Shown here: piece by piece, positions 25,847 to 35,338 of the stretch
Layout of the letters: every line of letters starts with the position of its first letter
Position numbering within the stretch: the stretch's first letter is position 1
Assembly (NCBI RefSeq): GCF_038618305.1
Contig: NZ_CP152017.1
Location: forward strand, 1,589,501-1,653,500
Reading direction: 5' to 3'
DNA length: 64,000 nucleotides
DNA from: Sporosarcina sp. FSL K6-2383
GTDB lineage: Bacteria > Bacillota > Bacilli > Bacillales_A > Planococcaceae
Notes under the pieces: generated by a model
What the model saw: the letters and a program-made list of their open reading frames with translations, nothing else
Told to the model about the DNA's origin: nothing
Database searches by the model: none
Made by a program: the position numbers and the translations under genes

Positions 25847-28165
25847 ATGGCTAGGAAAAAGAAGAAATCGACTGCAAAGAAAAAGAAGCCATCTGGTTTA
25901 AACCCGTTAGTATACGAAGTAATTGGCCTTGCGATGATGGGGCTTGCTGTTATTATTATTTTTGAATTTGGTATTGTGGGCAGAGGGTTATCATCAGTCT
26001 CACGTTTTGTATTAGGAAATTGGCATAGTGCGATTCCACTGCTACTTATTGTGCAGGCGTTAATGTTCATGATTAAACGCAAAGCGGGTGGTTGGAAAAA
26101 CCGTATTGTTGGGGGGAGTTTATTCATCCTCGCAAGTTTGGTACTGTTCAGTCATGTCTACTTATTTAAAGAATTGCATGCAAGTCGTGTGCTTTTGACG
26201 GACTCAGCACTGAAAGAAACATGGAAAATACTCATGACGAATGAGGGTATTGTATCCAGAAGTGGTGCGTTAGGCGGCGGAATGGTGGGGGCTATCCTGT
26301 TCGCCCTGTTCCATTCATTGTTTGATTCAGCAGGTGCAATGGTTGCGGGCGTTTTATTATTGTTAATTGGACTTGTATTAATTACCGGAAAAGCGTTTGT
26401 ACCCTACTTAGTTGATTACTTCCCAAAACTTGTGGAGTCATTGGCGAACGTATTTGCAAAAAAAGATAAACCTACGCCAAAAGCTGCAACTGAGTCGAGA
26501 GTGACTCGTTCGAAGAAGTCGACAAGAACTGCAGCTATCGAGACGCCAGCTGTTCCAGAAATGGAAGTGGAAGAAGTTGTGTCGCAGCCAATTATATCAG
26601 CCTTTAGTGAGCGCATAGATAAGCCTGTTAGGGATGAGCAAGCGGAGGTGGAGGAAGCCCCCTCTTCTTCGCCATCAGAACAGCTAGCGACGGATGAGAT
26701 AGTTCCGTATGCAGCTGTGGCGGGTGAGGAAGAGAATGAGTCTTATATATTGCCTCCTGTCTCTTTGCTGACCCAAACTCCAATGACTGATCAGTCGGAG
26801 GAATATGATTCTATTCAAGCAAATGCTCAAAAGCTAGAACGGACATTTTTAAGCTTCGGTGTTAAAGCAAAAGTGACGCAGGTGCATTTGGGTCCAGCGG
26901 TGACGAAGTATGAGGTATTGCCAGATATAGGAGTTAAGGTCAGCCGGATTGTTAGTCTAGCAGATGATATCGCGCTGGCACTTGCGGCAAGTGGTATTCG
27001 AATTGAAGCGCCGATTCCAGGTAAGTCAGCAATTGGTATCGAAGTACCGAATAGTTCGATTGCAGTTGTTAGCCTACGTGAAGTCATTGAGGCAAAGGAA
27101 AATAATCGACCGGATTCAAAGTTAATGATTTCACTGGGGCGCGACGTCACAGGGCAGGCGATGCTAGCCGAGTTGAATAAAATGCCCCATGTGTTAATCG
27201 CTGGTTCGACTGGAAGCGGAAAAAGTGTCTGCATCAACGGTATTATAGTGAGTATTTTAATGCGTGCTAAACCGCATGAAGTAAAAATGATGATGATTGA
27301 CCCGAAAATGGTGGAACTGAATGTCTATAATGGTGTGCCTCATTTGCTAGCACCTGTCGTTACGGATCCACGAAAAGCAGCTCAAGCATTGCAAAAAGTA
27401 GTTTCCGAAATGGAACGGCGTTATGAATTATTTTCGCATACGGGTACAAGAAATATTGAAGGCTATAACGATCATATCGAAGTGTGGAATGAAGAAAATG
27501 AAGAAAAACATCCACGTATGCCGTATATCGTCGTCATTGTTGATGAGTTGGCGGACCTAATGATGGTTGCATCCAGTGATGTGGAGGATTCCATCACGCG
27601 ATTAGCGCAAATGGCCCGTGCAGCGGGTATTCATCTCATCATTGCGACGCAACGTCCAAGTGTCGATGTTATCACTGGGATCATCAAAGCGAATATTCCA
27701 TCACGCGTGGCATTTGCCGTATCGTCTGCGATTGATTCCAGAACAATTTTGGATAGTGGAGGGGCGGAAAAACTGTTAGGTAGAGGAGATATGCTATTCC
27801 TGCCGGCAGGTGTTTCCAAACCAGTCCGTATTCAAGGGGCGTTCGTTTCAGACAGTGAAGTGGAAGCAGTTGTTGATTTTGTCATTGAACAACAAAAGGC
27901 TCAGTATCAAGAAGAAATGATTCCGCAAGATATTAAAGAAGTACCAGCTCATGAAGAAACAGATGAGCTGTATGATGAAGCTGTGCAGCTTGTTACAGAA
28001 ATGCAAACCGCCTCAGTATCGATGTTACAACGTCGTTTCCGGGTTGGTTATTCAAGAGCTGCACGCATTGTGGACCAGATGGAGCTACGCGGGGTTGTCG
28101 GGCCGCCTGAGGGAAGTAAGCCACGTCAGGTCTTAATTGGTAGAGGCGAAGTGGACGATTATTGA
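25847..28165 (+). CDS. spoIIIE: DNA translocase SpoIIIE/FtsK
   Basis: This septum-anchored motor pumps the chromosome into the forespore and clears trapped DNA at division. From ATG 25847, after AAAGGAGGAGGG, it has 772 residues. A Lys-rich N terminus leads into four membrane spans (~20-180), an acidic linker (~190-310), the alpha/beta motor with Walker [10 protein letters not shown] (~455) and Walker [14 protein letters not shown] (~565), and the C-terminal gamma winged helix (~705-765) that reads polar DNA motifs. The linker is of low complexity, as is usual. The B. subtilis neighbour tepA is absent. Confidence 0.95.
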   Translation: MARKKKKSTAKKKKPSGLNPLVYEVIGLAMMGLAVIIIFEFGIVGRGLSSVSRFVLGNWHSAIPLLLIVQALMFMIKRKAGGWKNRIVGGSLFILASLVLFSHVYLFKELHASRVLLTDSALKETWKILMTNEGIVSRSGALGGGMVGAILFALFHSLFDSAGAMVAGVLLLLIGLVLITGKAFVPYLVDYFPKLVESLANVFAKKDKPTPKAATESRVTRSKKSTRTAAIETPAVPEMEVEEVVSQPIISAFSERIDKPVRDEQAEVEEAPSSSPSEQLATDEIVPYAAVAGEEENESYILPPVSLLTQTPMTDQSEEYDSIQANAQKLERTFLSFGVKAKVTQVHLGPAVTKYEVLPDIGVKVSRIVSLADDIALALAASGIRIEAPIPGKSAIGIEVPNSSIAVVSLREVIEAKENNRPDSKLMISLGRDVTGQAMLAELNKMPHVLIAGSTGSGKSVCINGIIVSILMRAKPHEVKMMMIDPKMVELNVYNGVPHLLAPVVTDPRKAAQALQKVVSEMERRYELFSHTGTRNIEGYNDHIEVWNEENEEKHPRMPYIVVIVDELADLMMVASSDVEDSITRLAQMARAAGIHLIIATQRPSVDVITGIIKANIPSRVAFAVSSAIDSRTILDSGGAEKLLGRGDMLFLPAGVSKPVRIQGAFVSDSEVEAVVDFVIEQQKAQYQEEMIPQDIKEVPAHEETDELYDEAVQLVTEMQTASVSMLQRRFRVGYSRAARIVDQMELRGVVGPPEGSKPRQVLIGRGEVDDY

Positions 28166-28296
28166 TGAATAACATGACAAAATAGGTACATTACAGTACT
28201 TAAAACGAACATATTAATATTTTTTTTAAGATGGTTGTTTATTTTGCATGACGAAAGTGATATAGTATGGATGATTAGTAGTGACGTTTAACATCA

Positions 28297-28309
28297 GAGG
28301 TCTGACCTC
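28297..28309. promoter_or_regulatory. Candidate operator palindrome for the adjacent GntR regulator
   Basis: GAGGTCTGACCTC is a 13-base palindrome 21 bases before the regulator's ATG. Its GGTC-T-GACC core resembles FadR/GntR operators. It lies in the 5' leader, which fits autorepression. I did not find a second copy before the transporter genes. Confidence 0.5.
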
Positions 28310-28329
28310 GTCGAGAGGGGAGAGATGAA

Positions 28330-29058
28330 ATGATGGTAAAGGCGGATCAAAGACATCTTTATGTTCAAGTCATTGAACGATTGAAGAACGACATCGAATT
28401 AGGCATTTTCAAAGAGAATGCGAGGTTCCCTTCTGAATTTGAACTAGCTCGGACGCTAGGCGTCAGTCGTGCAACACTTCGGGAAGCGCTTCGCGTGCTA
28501 GAAGAGGAAAAAGTGATTGTGCGGAAGCACGGTGTCGGTACATTTGTGAATCCCAAGCCGTTATTTTCCTCAGGGATTGAACACTTATCCAGTGTATCTT
28601 CTATGATCCGTGCTGCAGGTATGGAACCGGGAACGATTTTTTTGGATGTAACAGAAACAGATTCATGCGAGGATAGCATGGAAAAGTTCGACTGTAGCTT
28701 AGGTGATCGTCTCGTGACCATAAAAAGAGTAAGAACGGCCGATCAGGAGCCGGTTGTCTATTGTATCGATCAAGTGCTTTCAAAAAATATTCCGTTAAAG
28801 ACGGATGAGTTATTGAATGAATCCATTTTCGATGCTATTGAAAAATCAGGCACTATTCGCATCGCGCAAGCGGTCGCTCATATCGAACCAGTTGGTTATG
28901 ATGATGTTGTTTCATCTATTTTGAGATGTGGCGTTGATGTTCCACTACTTGTCCTTTTACAGCGTCATTACAGTGAGGAAGGAGAAATGGTCCTTTACTC
29001 AAAGAACTATTTCAGGGCTGATAAATTCAGCTTTCATGTTGTACGAAAAAGGGTATAA
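28330..29058 (+). CDS. GntR/HutC-family transcriptional regulator (YmfC-like)
   Basis: The protein has 242 residues: an N-terminal winged helix (LYVQVIERLKNDIELGIF..FPSEFELARTLGVSRATLREALRVLEEEKVIVRKHGVGTFV, ~10-75) and a C-terminal UTRA ligand domain (~95-240). It matches the position and type of B. subtilis YmfC. The downstream nucleoside-type importer suggests that it responds to a nucleoside, but that is inference from context. The start at 28330 follows AGGGGAGAG; ATG 28333 is equivalent. Confidence 0.88.
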   Translation: MMVKADQRHLYVQVIERLKNDIELGIFKENARFPSEFELARTLGVSRATLREALRVLEEEKVIVRKHGVGTFVNPKPLFSSGIEHLSSVSSMIRAAGMEPGTIFLDVTETDSCEDSMEKFDCSLGDRLVTIKRVRTADQEPVVYCIDQVLSKNIPLKTDELLNESIFDAIEKSGTIRIAQAVAHIEPVGYDDVVSSILRCGVDVPLLVLLQRHYSEEGEMVLYSKNYFRADKFSFHVVRKRV

Positions 29059-29107
29059 GACGTTAATGCGTCCTACTAATAAAAAGAAAAACAGGGAGGT
29101 TCCAACA

Positions 29108-30178
29108 ATGAGCAAACGTAAATTTGGTCTTGCTTTGTCAATGGTTCTAGCTGCCGGTACAATTCTTGGCGCATGCGGAACGGATAAAGCAAAAGATAAT
29201 GAAGGTTCAGGAGCTACAGACACACCGAAAGAGGATGCTTTTTCAATAGCAATGGTAACAGATACGGGTGGTGTTGACGACAAATCGTTCAACCAATCTG
29301 CTTGGAAAGGGATCCAAGAGTATGGTGCGGAAAATAACCTTGAAAAAGGCGACGGTGGTTTCGACTATCTTCAGTCAAAGGAAGAATCGGAATATCCATC
29401 AAACATAAACAAACTAGTTCAACGTGACTTCGATTTAATTTACGGAATTGGTTTCTTGCTAAAAGATGCACTTGAAGAAGTTGCTACACAACGTCCAGAC
29501 AATAAATTTGCACTTGTAGATGAAGTGTCTGAACTGCCGAACATTGCGAGCTTAATGTTCAAAGAGCAAGAGGGAGCATTCCTTGCGGGTGTTGCTGCTG
29601 CTCGTATGACGAAATCTGATAAAATTGGTTTTGTTGGCGGTATGGAAATTCCAGTAATTGAGCGTTTTGAAGCTGGATTTGTTGCAGGTGTTGCAGCAGT
29701 AAGACCAGATATCAAAGTTGACATTCAGTACACAGGAGACTTTGCAAAGGCTGAGCTTGGAAAAGGCCTTGCAAACCGTATGTATTCTTCAGGCGTAGAT
29801 ATTATTTTCCACGCTGCTGGTGGCTCAGGTAACGGTGTATTTGCAGAAGCAAAAGAGCGTAAAAAAGCAGATCCAGATGCAAATGTATGGGTAATCGGTG
29901 TAGACTCTGACCAGTATGACGAAGGTCAATTAGATGCTGATACAAACATCACATTGACTTCAATGCTGAAACGCGTTGACATTGCAGTTAAAAACACGGC
30001 AGAACTTGCTGCTGCCGGTAATTTCCCTGGTGGCGAAGTAACAACTTTCGGTCTTGCTGACGAAGGGATTGCTCTAGCTGACTCACGTGGCGCAATTCCA
30101 GAAGATATTTTAGCTGAGATTCAAGAGTTCACAGAAAAAATCGCATCTGGTGAAATTGAAGTACCAGAATTCAAATAA
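29108..30178 (+). CDS. BMP-family nucleoside-binding lipoprotein
   Basis: Solute-binding protein of an ABC importer, 356 residues from ATG 29108 after GGGAGG. The signal peptide ends in the lipobox LGAC (Cys ~23), so it is lipid-anchored outside the membrane. The BMP domain shows DTGGVDDKSFNQSAWKG, FVGGMEIPVIERFEAGF and HAAGGSGNGVF, typical of guanosine/purine nucleoside binders such as B. subtilis NupN. The longer frame from 28928 overlaps the regulator and is rejected. A hairpin follows before the ATPase gene, which would raise binding-protein output relative to the rest. Confidence 0.93.
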   Translation: MSKRKFGLALSMVLAAGTILGACGTDKAKDNEGSGATDTPKEDAFSIAMVTDTGGVDDKSFNQSAWKGIQEYGAENNLEKGDGGFDYLQSKEESEYPSNINKLVQRDFDLIYGIGFLLKDALEEVATQRPDNKFALVDEVSELPNIASLMFKEQEGAFLAGVAAARMTKSDKIGFVGGMEIPVIERFEAGFVAGVAAVRPDIKVDIQYTGDFAKAELGKGLANRMYSSGVDIIFHAAGGSGNGVFAEAKERKKADPDANVWVIGVDSDQYDEGQLDADTNITLTSMLKRVDIAVKNTAELAAAGNFPGGEVTTFGLADEGIALADSRGAIPEDILAEIQEFTEKIASGEIEVPEFK

Positions 30179-30198
30179 TTATAAGTAGTGTATTGTGA

Positions 30199-30244
30199 GA
30201 TCATGAAGGTCGATATCAAATGGCCTTCATGATTTCCCTTTTAA
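30199..30244 (+). terminator. Partial terminator between binding-protein and ATPase genes
   Basis: ATCATGAAGG (30200-30209) pairs with CCTTCATGAT (30224-30233), followed by TTCCCTTTT. The interrupted T tract suggests partial read-through into the ABC genes. Confidence 0.7.
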
Positions 30245-30349
30245 TTAACAGAAGAAAGGATTCTAATGAATGTAGGTAAGGGATTCTTTTCTTGTGTTAA
30301 TTTAAAACTAAATAGAACATACATATACGAATACGAGGGAGTGAACCGG

Positions 30350-31900
30350 GTGGAACATGTAATTGAAATGCTGAACATTCGCAAAGAATTTGGTAATTTT
30401 GTTGCGAATGATAATATTACACTTCAATTGGAAAAAGGCGAAATTCATGCATTACTAGGCGAGAATGGTGCTGGAAAGTCGACGTTAATGAACGTGCTAT
30501 TCGGACTGTATCAGCCTGATGGTGGAGAAATTAAAGTGCGTGGCAAGGTAGAAACAATTACAGATCCGAACGTCGCCAATAACTTAGGCATTGGCATGGT
30601 TCACCAACACTTCATGCTCGTTGAAAATTTGACGGTAACTGAAAATATCATTCTTGGTAATGAACCTAAAAAAAGAGGTACAATCAACATTAAGGATGCA
30701 GCGAAAAAAGTAGCTGAAATTTCGAAATTATATGGTCTTGAAGTGGATCCTTATGCGAAGATAGAAGATATTTCGGTCGGCATGCAGCAGCGTGTTGAGA
30801 TTTTGAAAACGCTTTATCGGGGAGCAGAAATTCTTATTTTTGATGAACCGACGGCTTCTTTGACACCTCAAGAAATCAATGAGCTCATTTTAATTATGCG
30901 TAAACTGATTGATGAAGGAAAGTCGATTATTATCATTACGCACAAGCTTCAAGAAATTATGGATGTCTCTGATCGTGTGACGGTTATCCGCAAGGGGCAA
31001 GGTATTGGTACAGTTATAACAGCTGAAACGAATCCCGAAGAGCTTGCGACGTTGATGGTTGGGCGTCAGGTGACGTTTAAAACAGAAAAAGGACCTGCTT
31101 ATCCGAAAGAAGAAGTCCTTCACGTCGAAAATCTTGTTGTCGATGACTATCGCGGCATTCCAAAAGTAAAGGGTTTGAATCTTTCAGTACGCAAAGGGGA
31201 GATTGTTGGGATTGCAGGAATCGACGGTAATGGTCAGTCAGAGCTAATCGAAGCGATTACAGGTCTTCGTAAGGTGAAAAGCGGTAAGATTTTCATTAAC
31301 CAAAAAGATGTAACAGGGAAAAAGCCGCGTGATATTACAGAAACGGGTATTGGGCATATTCCACAAGACCGTCATAAGCATGGTTTAGTGTTAGACTTTT
31401 CTGTTGGTTATAATGTGGCATTACAAACGTATTATAATGCGCCACTATCTAAAAATGGCATTATTGATTATAAGAAGATTTCTGAAAAAGCGAATACGAT
31501 CATTAAAACTTTTGATGTACGAACACAGGGGGAGCACGAGCTTGCGCGTGCGCTATCCGGTGGTAACCAGCAAAAGCTGATTATTGGGCGTGAAGTAGAT
31601 CGTAATCCTGACCTACTTATTGCTGCGTTGCCAACGCGTGGTCTAGACGTTGGAGCCATTGAGTTTATCCATAAAAGATTGATAGAACAGCGTGATAACG
31701 GGAAAGCTGTGCTACTCATTTCGTTTGAATTGGATGAAGTAATGAATGTGTCCGATCGTATTGCGGTTATTTATGATGGGAAGATTGTCGATACGGTCAT
31801 TCCATCAGAAACTAGCGAACAAGAGCTAGGGCTTTTGATGGCGGGGCATACGAAAGATGAAGTTGTACTGAAAGAAGGTGGAGAGCACGATGTCCAATAG
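30350..31900 (+). CDS. Nucleoside ABC transporter ATP-binding protein (double ATPase)
   Basis: A fused pair of ABC ATPases of the sugar/nucleoside type, 516 residues. I choose GTG 30350 (VEHVIEMLNIRKEF), nine bases after GAGGGA. First half: Walker A GENGAGKST (~40), signature ISVGMQQR, Walker B ILIFDEPTA. Second half: DGNGQSE in place of a standard Walker A, and LSGGNQQK with LLIAALPTRGLD. The second site looks degenerate, as is normal for the family. It resembles B. subtilis NupO and energises the two permeases that follow. Confidence 0.93.
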   Translation: MEHVIEMLNIRKEFGNFVANDNITLQLEKGEIHALLGENGAGKSTLMNVLFGLYQPDGGEIKVRGKVETITDPNVANNLGIGMVHQHFMLVENLTVTENIILGNEPKKRGTINIKDAAKKVAEISKLYGLEVDPYAKIEDISVGMQQRVEILKTLYRGAEILIFDEPTASLTPQEINELILIMRKLIDEGKSIIIITHKLQEIMDVSDRVTVIRKGQGIGTVITAETNPEELATLMVGRQVTFKTEKGPAYPKEEVLHVENLVVDDYRGIPKVKGLNLSVRKGEIVGIAGIDGNGQSELIEAITGLRKVKSGKIFINQKDVTGKKPRDITETGIGHIPQDRHKHGLVLDFSVGYNVALQTYYNAPLSKNGIIDYKKISEKANTIIKTFDVRTQGEHELARALSGGNQQKLIIGREVDRNPDLLIAALPTRGLDVGAIEFIHKRLIEQRDNGKAVLLISFELDEVMNVSDRIAVIYDGKIVDTVIPSETSEQELGLLMAGHTKDEVVLKEGGEHDVQ

Positions 31901-32933
31901 AGCTATCAAACTATTAGTACCGATTATTTCTATTATTTTAGGATTACTTGTCGGAGCGGTTGTCATGCTGTTAAGTGGTTATGATCCAGTTGCAGGATAT
32001 ATCGCTCTCTGGAAAGGGATTTTTGGTAGTCCGTATTCTATCGGAGAAACGATTCGTCAAATCAGTCCCTATATTTTAGCTGGACTTGCGGTTGCTTTTG
32101 CTTTCCGCACAGGCTTATTCAACATTGGAGTAGAGGGTCAACTTATTGTCGGTTGGTTTGCTGCTGCCTATGTAGGGGTGGCATTTGAATTGCCTAAGAT
32201 TATTCATTTACCATTGGCACTTCTTGCTGCAGCTGCGGCAGGAGCACTATGGGGATTCATACCTGGAATATTAAAAGCGAAATTGCATGTGCATGAAGTT
32301 ATTGTAACGATTATGATGAACTATATCGCACTTCATACTGTTAACGCGCTTGTTAAAACTGTTTCCGGTGGTGGCTATAAGACTGAGAAAATTCATCCAA
32401 CGGCATCACTCCGTTCAGAATTTTTATCCAATCTGACTGATTTCTCTACATTACACTATGGAATCATTGTCGCATTGTTGATGGTCGTCGTCATGTGGTT
32501 CATGTTAGAAAAGACCAAAATGGGCTATGAGCTTAAAGCGGTCGGATTTAATGAGCATGCTTCACAATATGCGGGAATGAATGTTAAGAAAAACATTGTC
32601 CTATCCATGGTGATATCAGGTGCTTTTGCTGGTCTTGGAGGAGCAATGGAAGCATTAGGGACATTCGGTAATATTGTATCGCGTGGTGCATTTACCGGTA
32701 TAGGATTTGATGGAATTGCCGTTGCATTACTTGGTGCTAATACGCCGCTTGGAGTTATTTTTGGGGCTAGCCTTTTCGGCTCGTTAAAATATGGTGCAAA
32801 TAATATGCCGAATGAAGCCGGCGTCCCAATTGAAATTGTCTCCATCGTCATTGCACTCATCATCTTCTTTGTCGCATCGGGCTATATTATCCAGGTGCTA
32901 ATCGGCAAGATGAAGAAAAAGGAGGCGAAGTGA
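31890..32933 (+). CDS. Nucleoside ABC transporter permease 1
   Basis: A membrane protein of 347 residues with about eight to ten hydrophobic spans and the BPD_transp_2 loop (MNVKKNIVLSMVISGAFAGLGGAMEALG, ~230). ATG 31890 follows GGTGGAGAGC and overlaps the ATPase gene by 11 bases. It is similar to B. subtilis NupP and forms the channel together with the next gene product. Confidence 0.92.
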   Translation: MSNRAIKLLVPIISIILGLLVGAVVMLLSGYDPVAGYIALWKGIFGSPYSIGETIRQISPYILAGLAVAFAFRTGLFNIGVEGQLIVGWFAAAYVGVAFELPKIIHLPLALLAAAAAGALWGFIPGILKAKLHVHEVIVTIMMNYIALHTVNALVKTVSGGGYKTEKIHPTASLRSEFLSNLTDFSTLHYGIIVALLMVVVMWFMLEKTKMGYELKAVGFNEHASQYAGMNVKKNIVLSMVISGAFAGLGGAMEALGTFGNIVSRGAFTGIGFDGIAVALLGANTPLGVIFGASLFGSLKYGANNMPNEAGVPIEIVSIVIALIIFFVASGYIIQVLIGKMKKKEAK

Positions 32934-32934
32934 T

Positions 32935-33894
32935 ATGACTTTTATTGACGTACTTTATTTTGTTATTCCGTTAACAATTTCATACGCTGCACCTCTTATT
33001 TTTACTGCAATTGGTGGTATGTTCTCTGAGCGCTCCGGTGTAGTTAACATTGGACTAGAAGGGCTCATGGTTATGGGGGCTTTCATTGGTATTCTCTTCA
33101 ACCTATTTTTCGCTGAAACATTCGGTTCTTGGACACCATGGCTTGCATTGATTGCAGCAATGATTGTGGCTGCGATCTTCTCGATTATGCATGCAGTAGC
33201 GTCAATTTCATTCCGGGCAGATCAGGTTGTATCTGGGGTAGCTATCAATATGCTTGGTGTTGCAATTGCATTATTCTCCGTGAAATTGATTTTTGACAAA
33301 GGACAAACAGATTTTATTACACAAAGTATTCCACGCTTCAATGTACCTTTTCTACATGAGATTCCGTTTATAGGGCCTTTGTTTTTTAAAGGAGTCTACG
33401 GTTCATCATTTTTAGCAATTGGGCTAGCGTTCTTGGCTTGGTTTATTATATTCAAAACGCCATTTGGTCTCCGTTTACGCTCTGTTGGGGAACATCCGAT
33501 GGCAGCCGATACAATGGGGATCAATGTGACGAAAATCCGCTATATTGCCGTTATTATTTCGGGTGGACTTGCGGGTATTGGTGGAGCAATTTATTCACAG
33601 ACAATGACCAACGATTTTAGCCACTCAACGATTAATGGACAAGGATTTATGGCATTGGCCGCGCTGATATTCGGAAAGTGGCATCCGATCGGTGCAATGG
33701 GTGCTGCCTTATTCTTCGGATTTGCACAAGCACTCGCCATTAGTGCATCCGGCATTGAAATGTTAGAAAATGTACCTTCTGTTTATTTGCATATTTTGCC
33801 ATACGTATTAACAATTCTTGCACTTGCAGGATTTATTGGAAAAGCGCGTGCACCAAAAGCAAATGGGCAACCTTATATAAAAGGGGAAAGGTAA
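32935..33894 (+). CDS. Nucleoside ABC transporter permease 2
   Basis: A membrane protein of 319 residues with the same fold and the signature MGINVTKIRYIAVIISGGLAGIGGAIYSQ (~195-225), after SERSGVVNIGLEGLMVMGA near the start. It starts one base after the previous stop, preceded by AAGGAGG. It resembles B. subtilis NupQ and completes the importer. A strong terminator follows. Confidence 0.92.
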   Translation: MTFIDVLYFVIPLTISYAAPLIFTAIGGMFSERSGVVNIGLEGLMVMGAFIGILFNLFFAETFGSWTPWLALIAAMIVAAIFSIMHAVASISFRADQVVSGVAINMLGVAIALFSVKLIFDKGQTDFITQSIPRFNVPFLHEIPFIGPLFFKGVYGSSFLAIGLAFLAWFIIFKTPFGLRLRSVGEHPMAADTMGINVTKIRYIAVIISGGLAGIGGAIYSQTMTNDFSHSTINGQGFMALAALIFGKWHPIGAMGAALFFGFAQALAISASGIEMLENVPSVYLHILPYVLTILALAGFIGKARAPKANGQPYIKGER

Positions 33895-33901
33895 TAATTG
33901 G

Positions 33902-33946
33902 AGCTGCCACGAAATCTTGTACTTGCAGATTTCGGGCAGCTTTTTA
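33902..33946 (+). terminator. Transporter operon terminator
   Basis: AGCTGCC-CGAAATCT pairs with AGATTTCG-GGCAGCT (33902-33941, one bulged A), then TTTTT. Confidence 0.93.
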
Positions 33947-33997
33947 GGTGTAAAGATGAGCTTTCGTACATATCATATAGTTCTACCTACAGTTTAT

Positions 33998-34027
33998 TTG
34001 CATATTTCGACAAACGGAATGTATAGT
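33998..34027 (+). promoter_or_regulatory. ymfF promoter with a Spo0A box in its spacer
   Basis: TTGCAT (33998-34003), an 18-base spacer, then TATAGT (34022-34027). Within the spacer TTCGACAAA (34006-34014) is, on the minus strand, TTTGTCGAA, a perfect Spo0A box. A site between -35 and -10 would be expected to repress. Confidence 0.6.
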
Positions 34028-34070
34028 GAAGTGAGGATTCCGCATATTAACGAAAACAAGAGGTGTTTGT

Positions 34071-35336
34071 ATGTTTAAAAAAGTTGAGCTACAAGAAGGC
34101 GTTACCTTATATATCCGTCAGTCAGACCAGTTTAAAACGGTCAATTTCTCCGTGAAATGGAAAACAGCTCTCGACGAAAAAAAATCCGCGCAACGCGCGG
34201 TGTTATCTAATGTTTTACAAGATTCAAATGGTCGTTATAGGACGCAGACTGCGCTTCGCAACGCGTTGGACGAATTATATGGCACGGTGTTATATACGGA
34301 TGTTACCAAGCGCGGCGAATCTCATATTTTCTCTTTGTACGCTGAATGTGTCAACGAGGAATATTTGTCTGAGGGCGGTGTGCTAGATGACGTACTTGGA
34401 CTTATTCATACAACTATTTTCAATCCGAATTTAGTGGATGGCCAGTTTGATGAGGCGATTGTCAATCGTGAAAAACGTTCAGTCATCGAGCGAATACGTT
34501 CAGTATATGATGATAAAACACGCTATGCTCAAAAACGTATGCTTGAATTGATTCGCCCAAATAGCGCGGCATCTGCTTCGTCATATGGTACTGAAGCAGA
34601 CGTAGAAGCGTTGACAGCTGCTGACTTACTTGCGGCTTACAACGGCATGTTAAATAACGATGAAATCGCTATTTACATCGTGGGGGATATTGATATCGAC
34701 GATATGATCGAAAAAGTTACAGCTACATTTACTTTTAATACCCGTCAGCGTCAAGTAACTCCTCAGCCGTTCGTCATCAATCCATCAGTTGTTCAACATG
34801 TTGGTGAACAGCAGGATATGAAGCAGGGAAAATTGCATCTTGGCTTTAGCACACCTGTGACATTCCATCATCCCGATTACGCAAAAATGCAAGTGACAAA
34901 TGGTGTTTTCGGTGGTTTTGCGCATAGTAAGTTGTTTATGAATGTACGTGAAAAGGAAAGTATGGCCTATTACGCATCGAGTGCTTATGCTTCGCATTAT
35001 GGTTTGCTTTACGTTATGGCAGGCATTGATGCAGAGTTGGAAGATAAGGCTGTAATGCTCATTAAAGAACAATTAGTGGCGCTTCAGCAAGGAGATATTA
35101 CTGATTTAGAATTGGACCAAACGAAGGCTTTACTCGCTAACGGTATTAAAAGTGCCTTTGACTCGGCGAGAGGGCAGATTGAAGTGTTCGATCAGTACAA
35201 AGAACAAGACGAGTATTTCACGGCGGAAAAACTCATCGAAGGTTGGAAGTTGGTAACAAAAGAGGATGTCCAACAGATGGCTTCTGAAATTTCGTTGGAA
35301 ATTGTTTATCTGTTATCTGGCAAGGGGGCGAAGTAA
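34071..35336 (+). CDS. ymfF: M16-family protein lacking the zinc motif (YmfF type)
   Basis: The 421-residue protein has the M16 fold, but where active members carry HxxEH it reads VLQDSNGRYRTQTALRNALDELYG, so it should be catalytically inactive. The C-terminal half keeps the family region (KLFMNVREKESMAYYASSAYASHYG). It is followed two bases later by the active-type partner ymfH. Such pairs form heterodimeric peptidases in which the inactive half helps hold the substrate. The start follows AAGAGGTGTTTGT. Confidence 0.9.
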   Translation: MFKKVELQEGVTLYIRQSDQFKTVNFSVKWKTALDEKKSAQRAVLSNVLQDSNGRYRTQTALRNALDELYGTVLYTDVTKRGESHIFSLYAECVNEEYLSEGGVLDDVLGLIHTTIFNPNLVDGQFDEAIVNREKRSVIERIRSVYDDKTRYAQKRMLELIRPNSAASASSYGTEADVEALTAADLLAAYNGMLNNDEIAIYIVGDIDIDDMIEKVTATFTFNTRQRQVTPQPFVINPSVVQHVGEQQDMKQGKLHLGFSTPVTFHHPDYAKMQVTNGVFGGFAHSKLFMNVREKESMAYYASSAYASHYGLLYVMAGIDAELEDKAVMLIKEQLVALQQGDITDLELDQTKALLANGIKSAFDSARGQIEVFDQYKEQDEYFTAEKLIEGWKLVTKEDVQQMASEISLEIVYLLSGKGAK

Positions 35337-35338
35337 TT

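Noticed and set aside
29066..29090. Shared word GCGTCCTACTAA upstream of the lipoprotein gene and of ymfK (37527)
   Set aside because: Twelve shared bases with no structure and at different distances to the start; probably chance.
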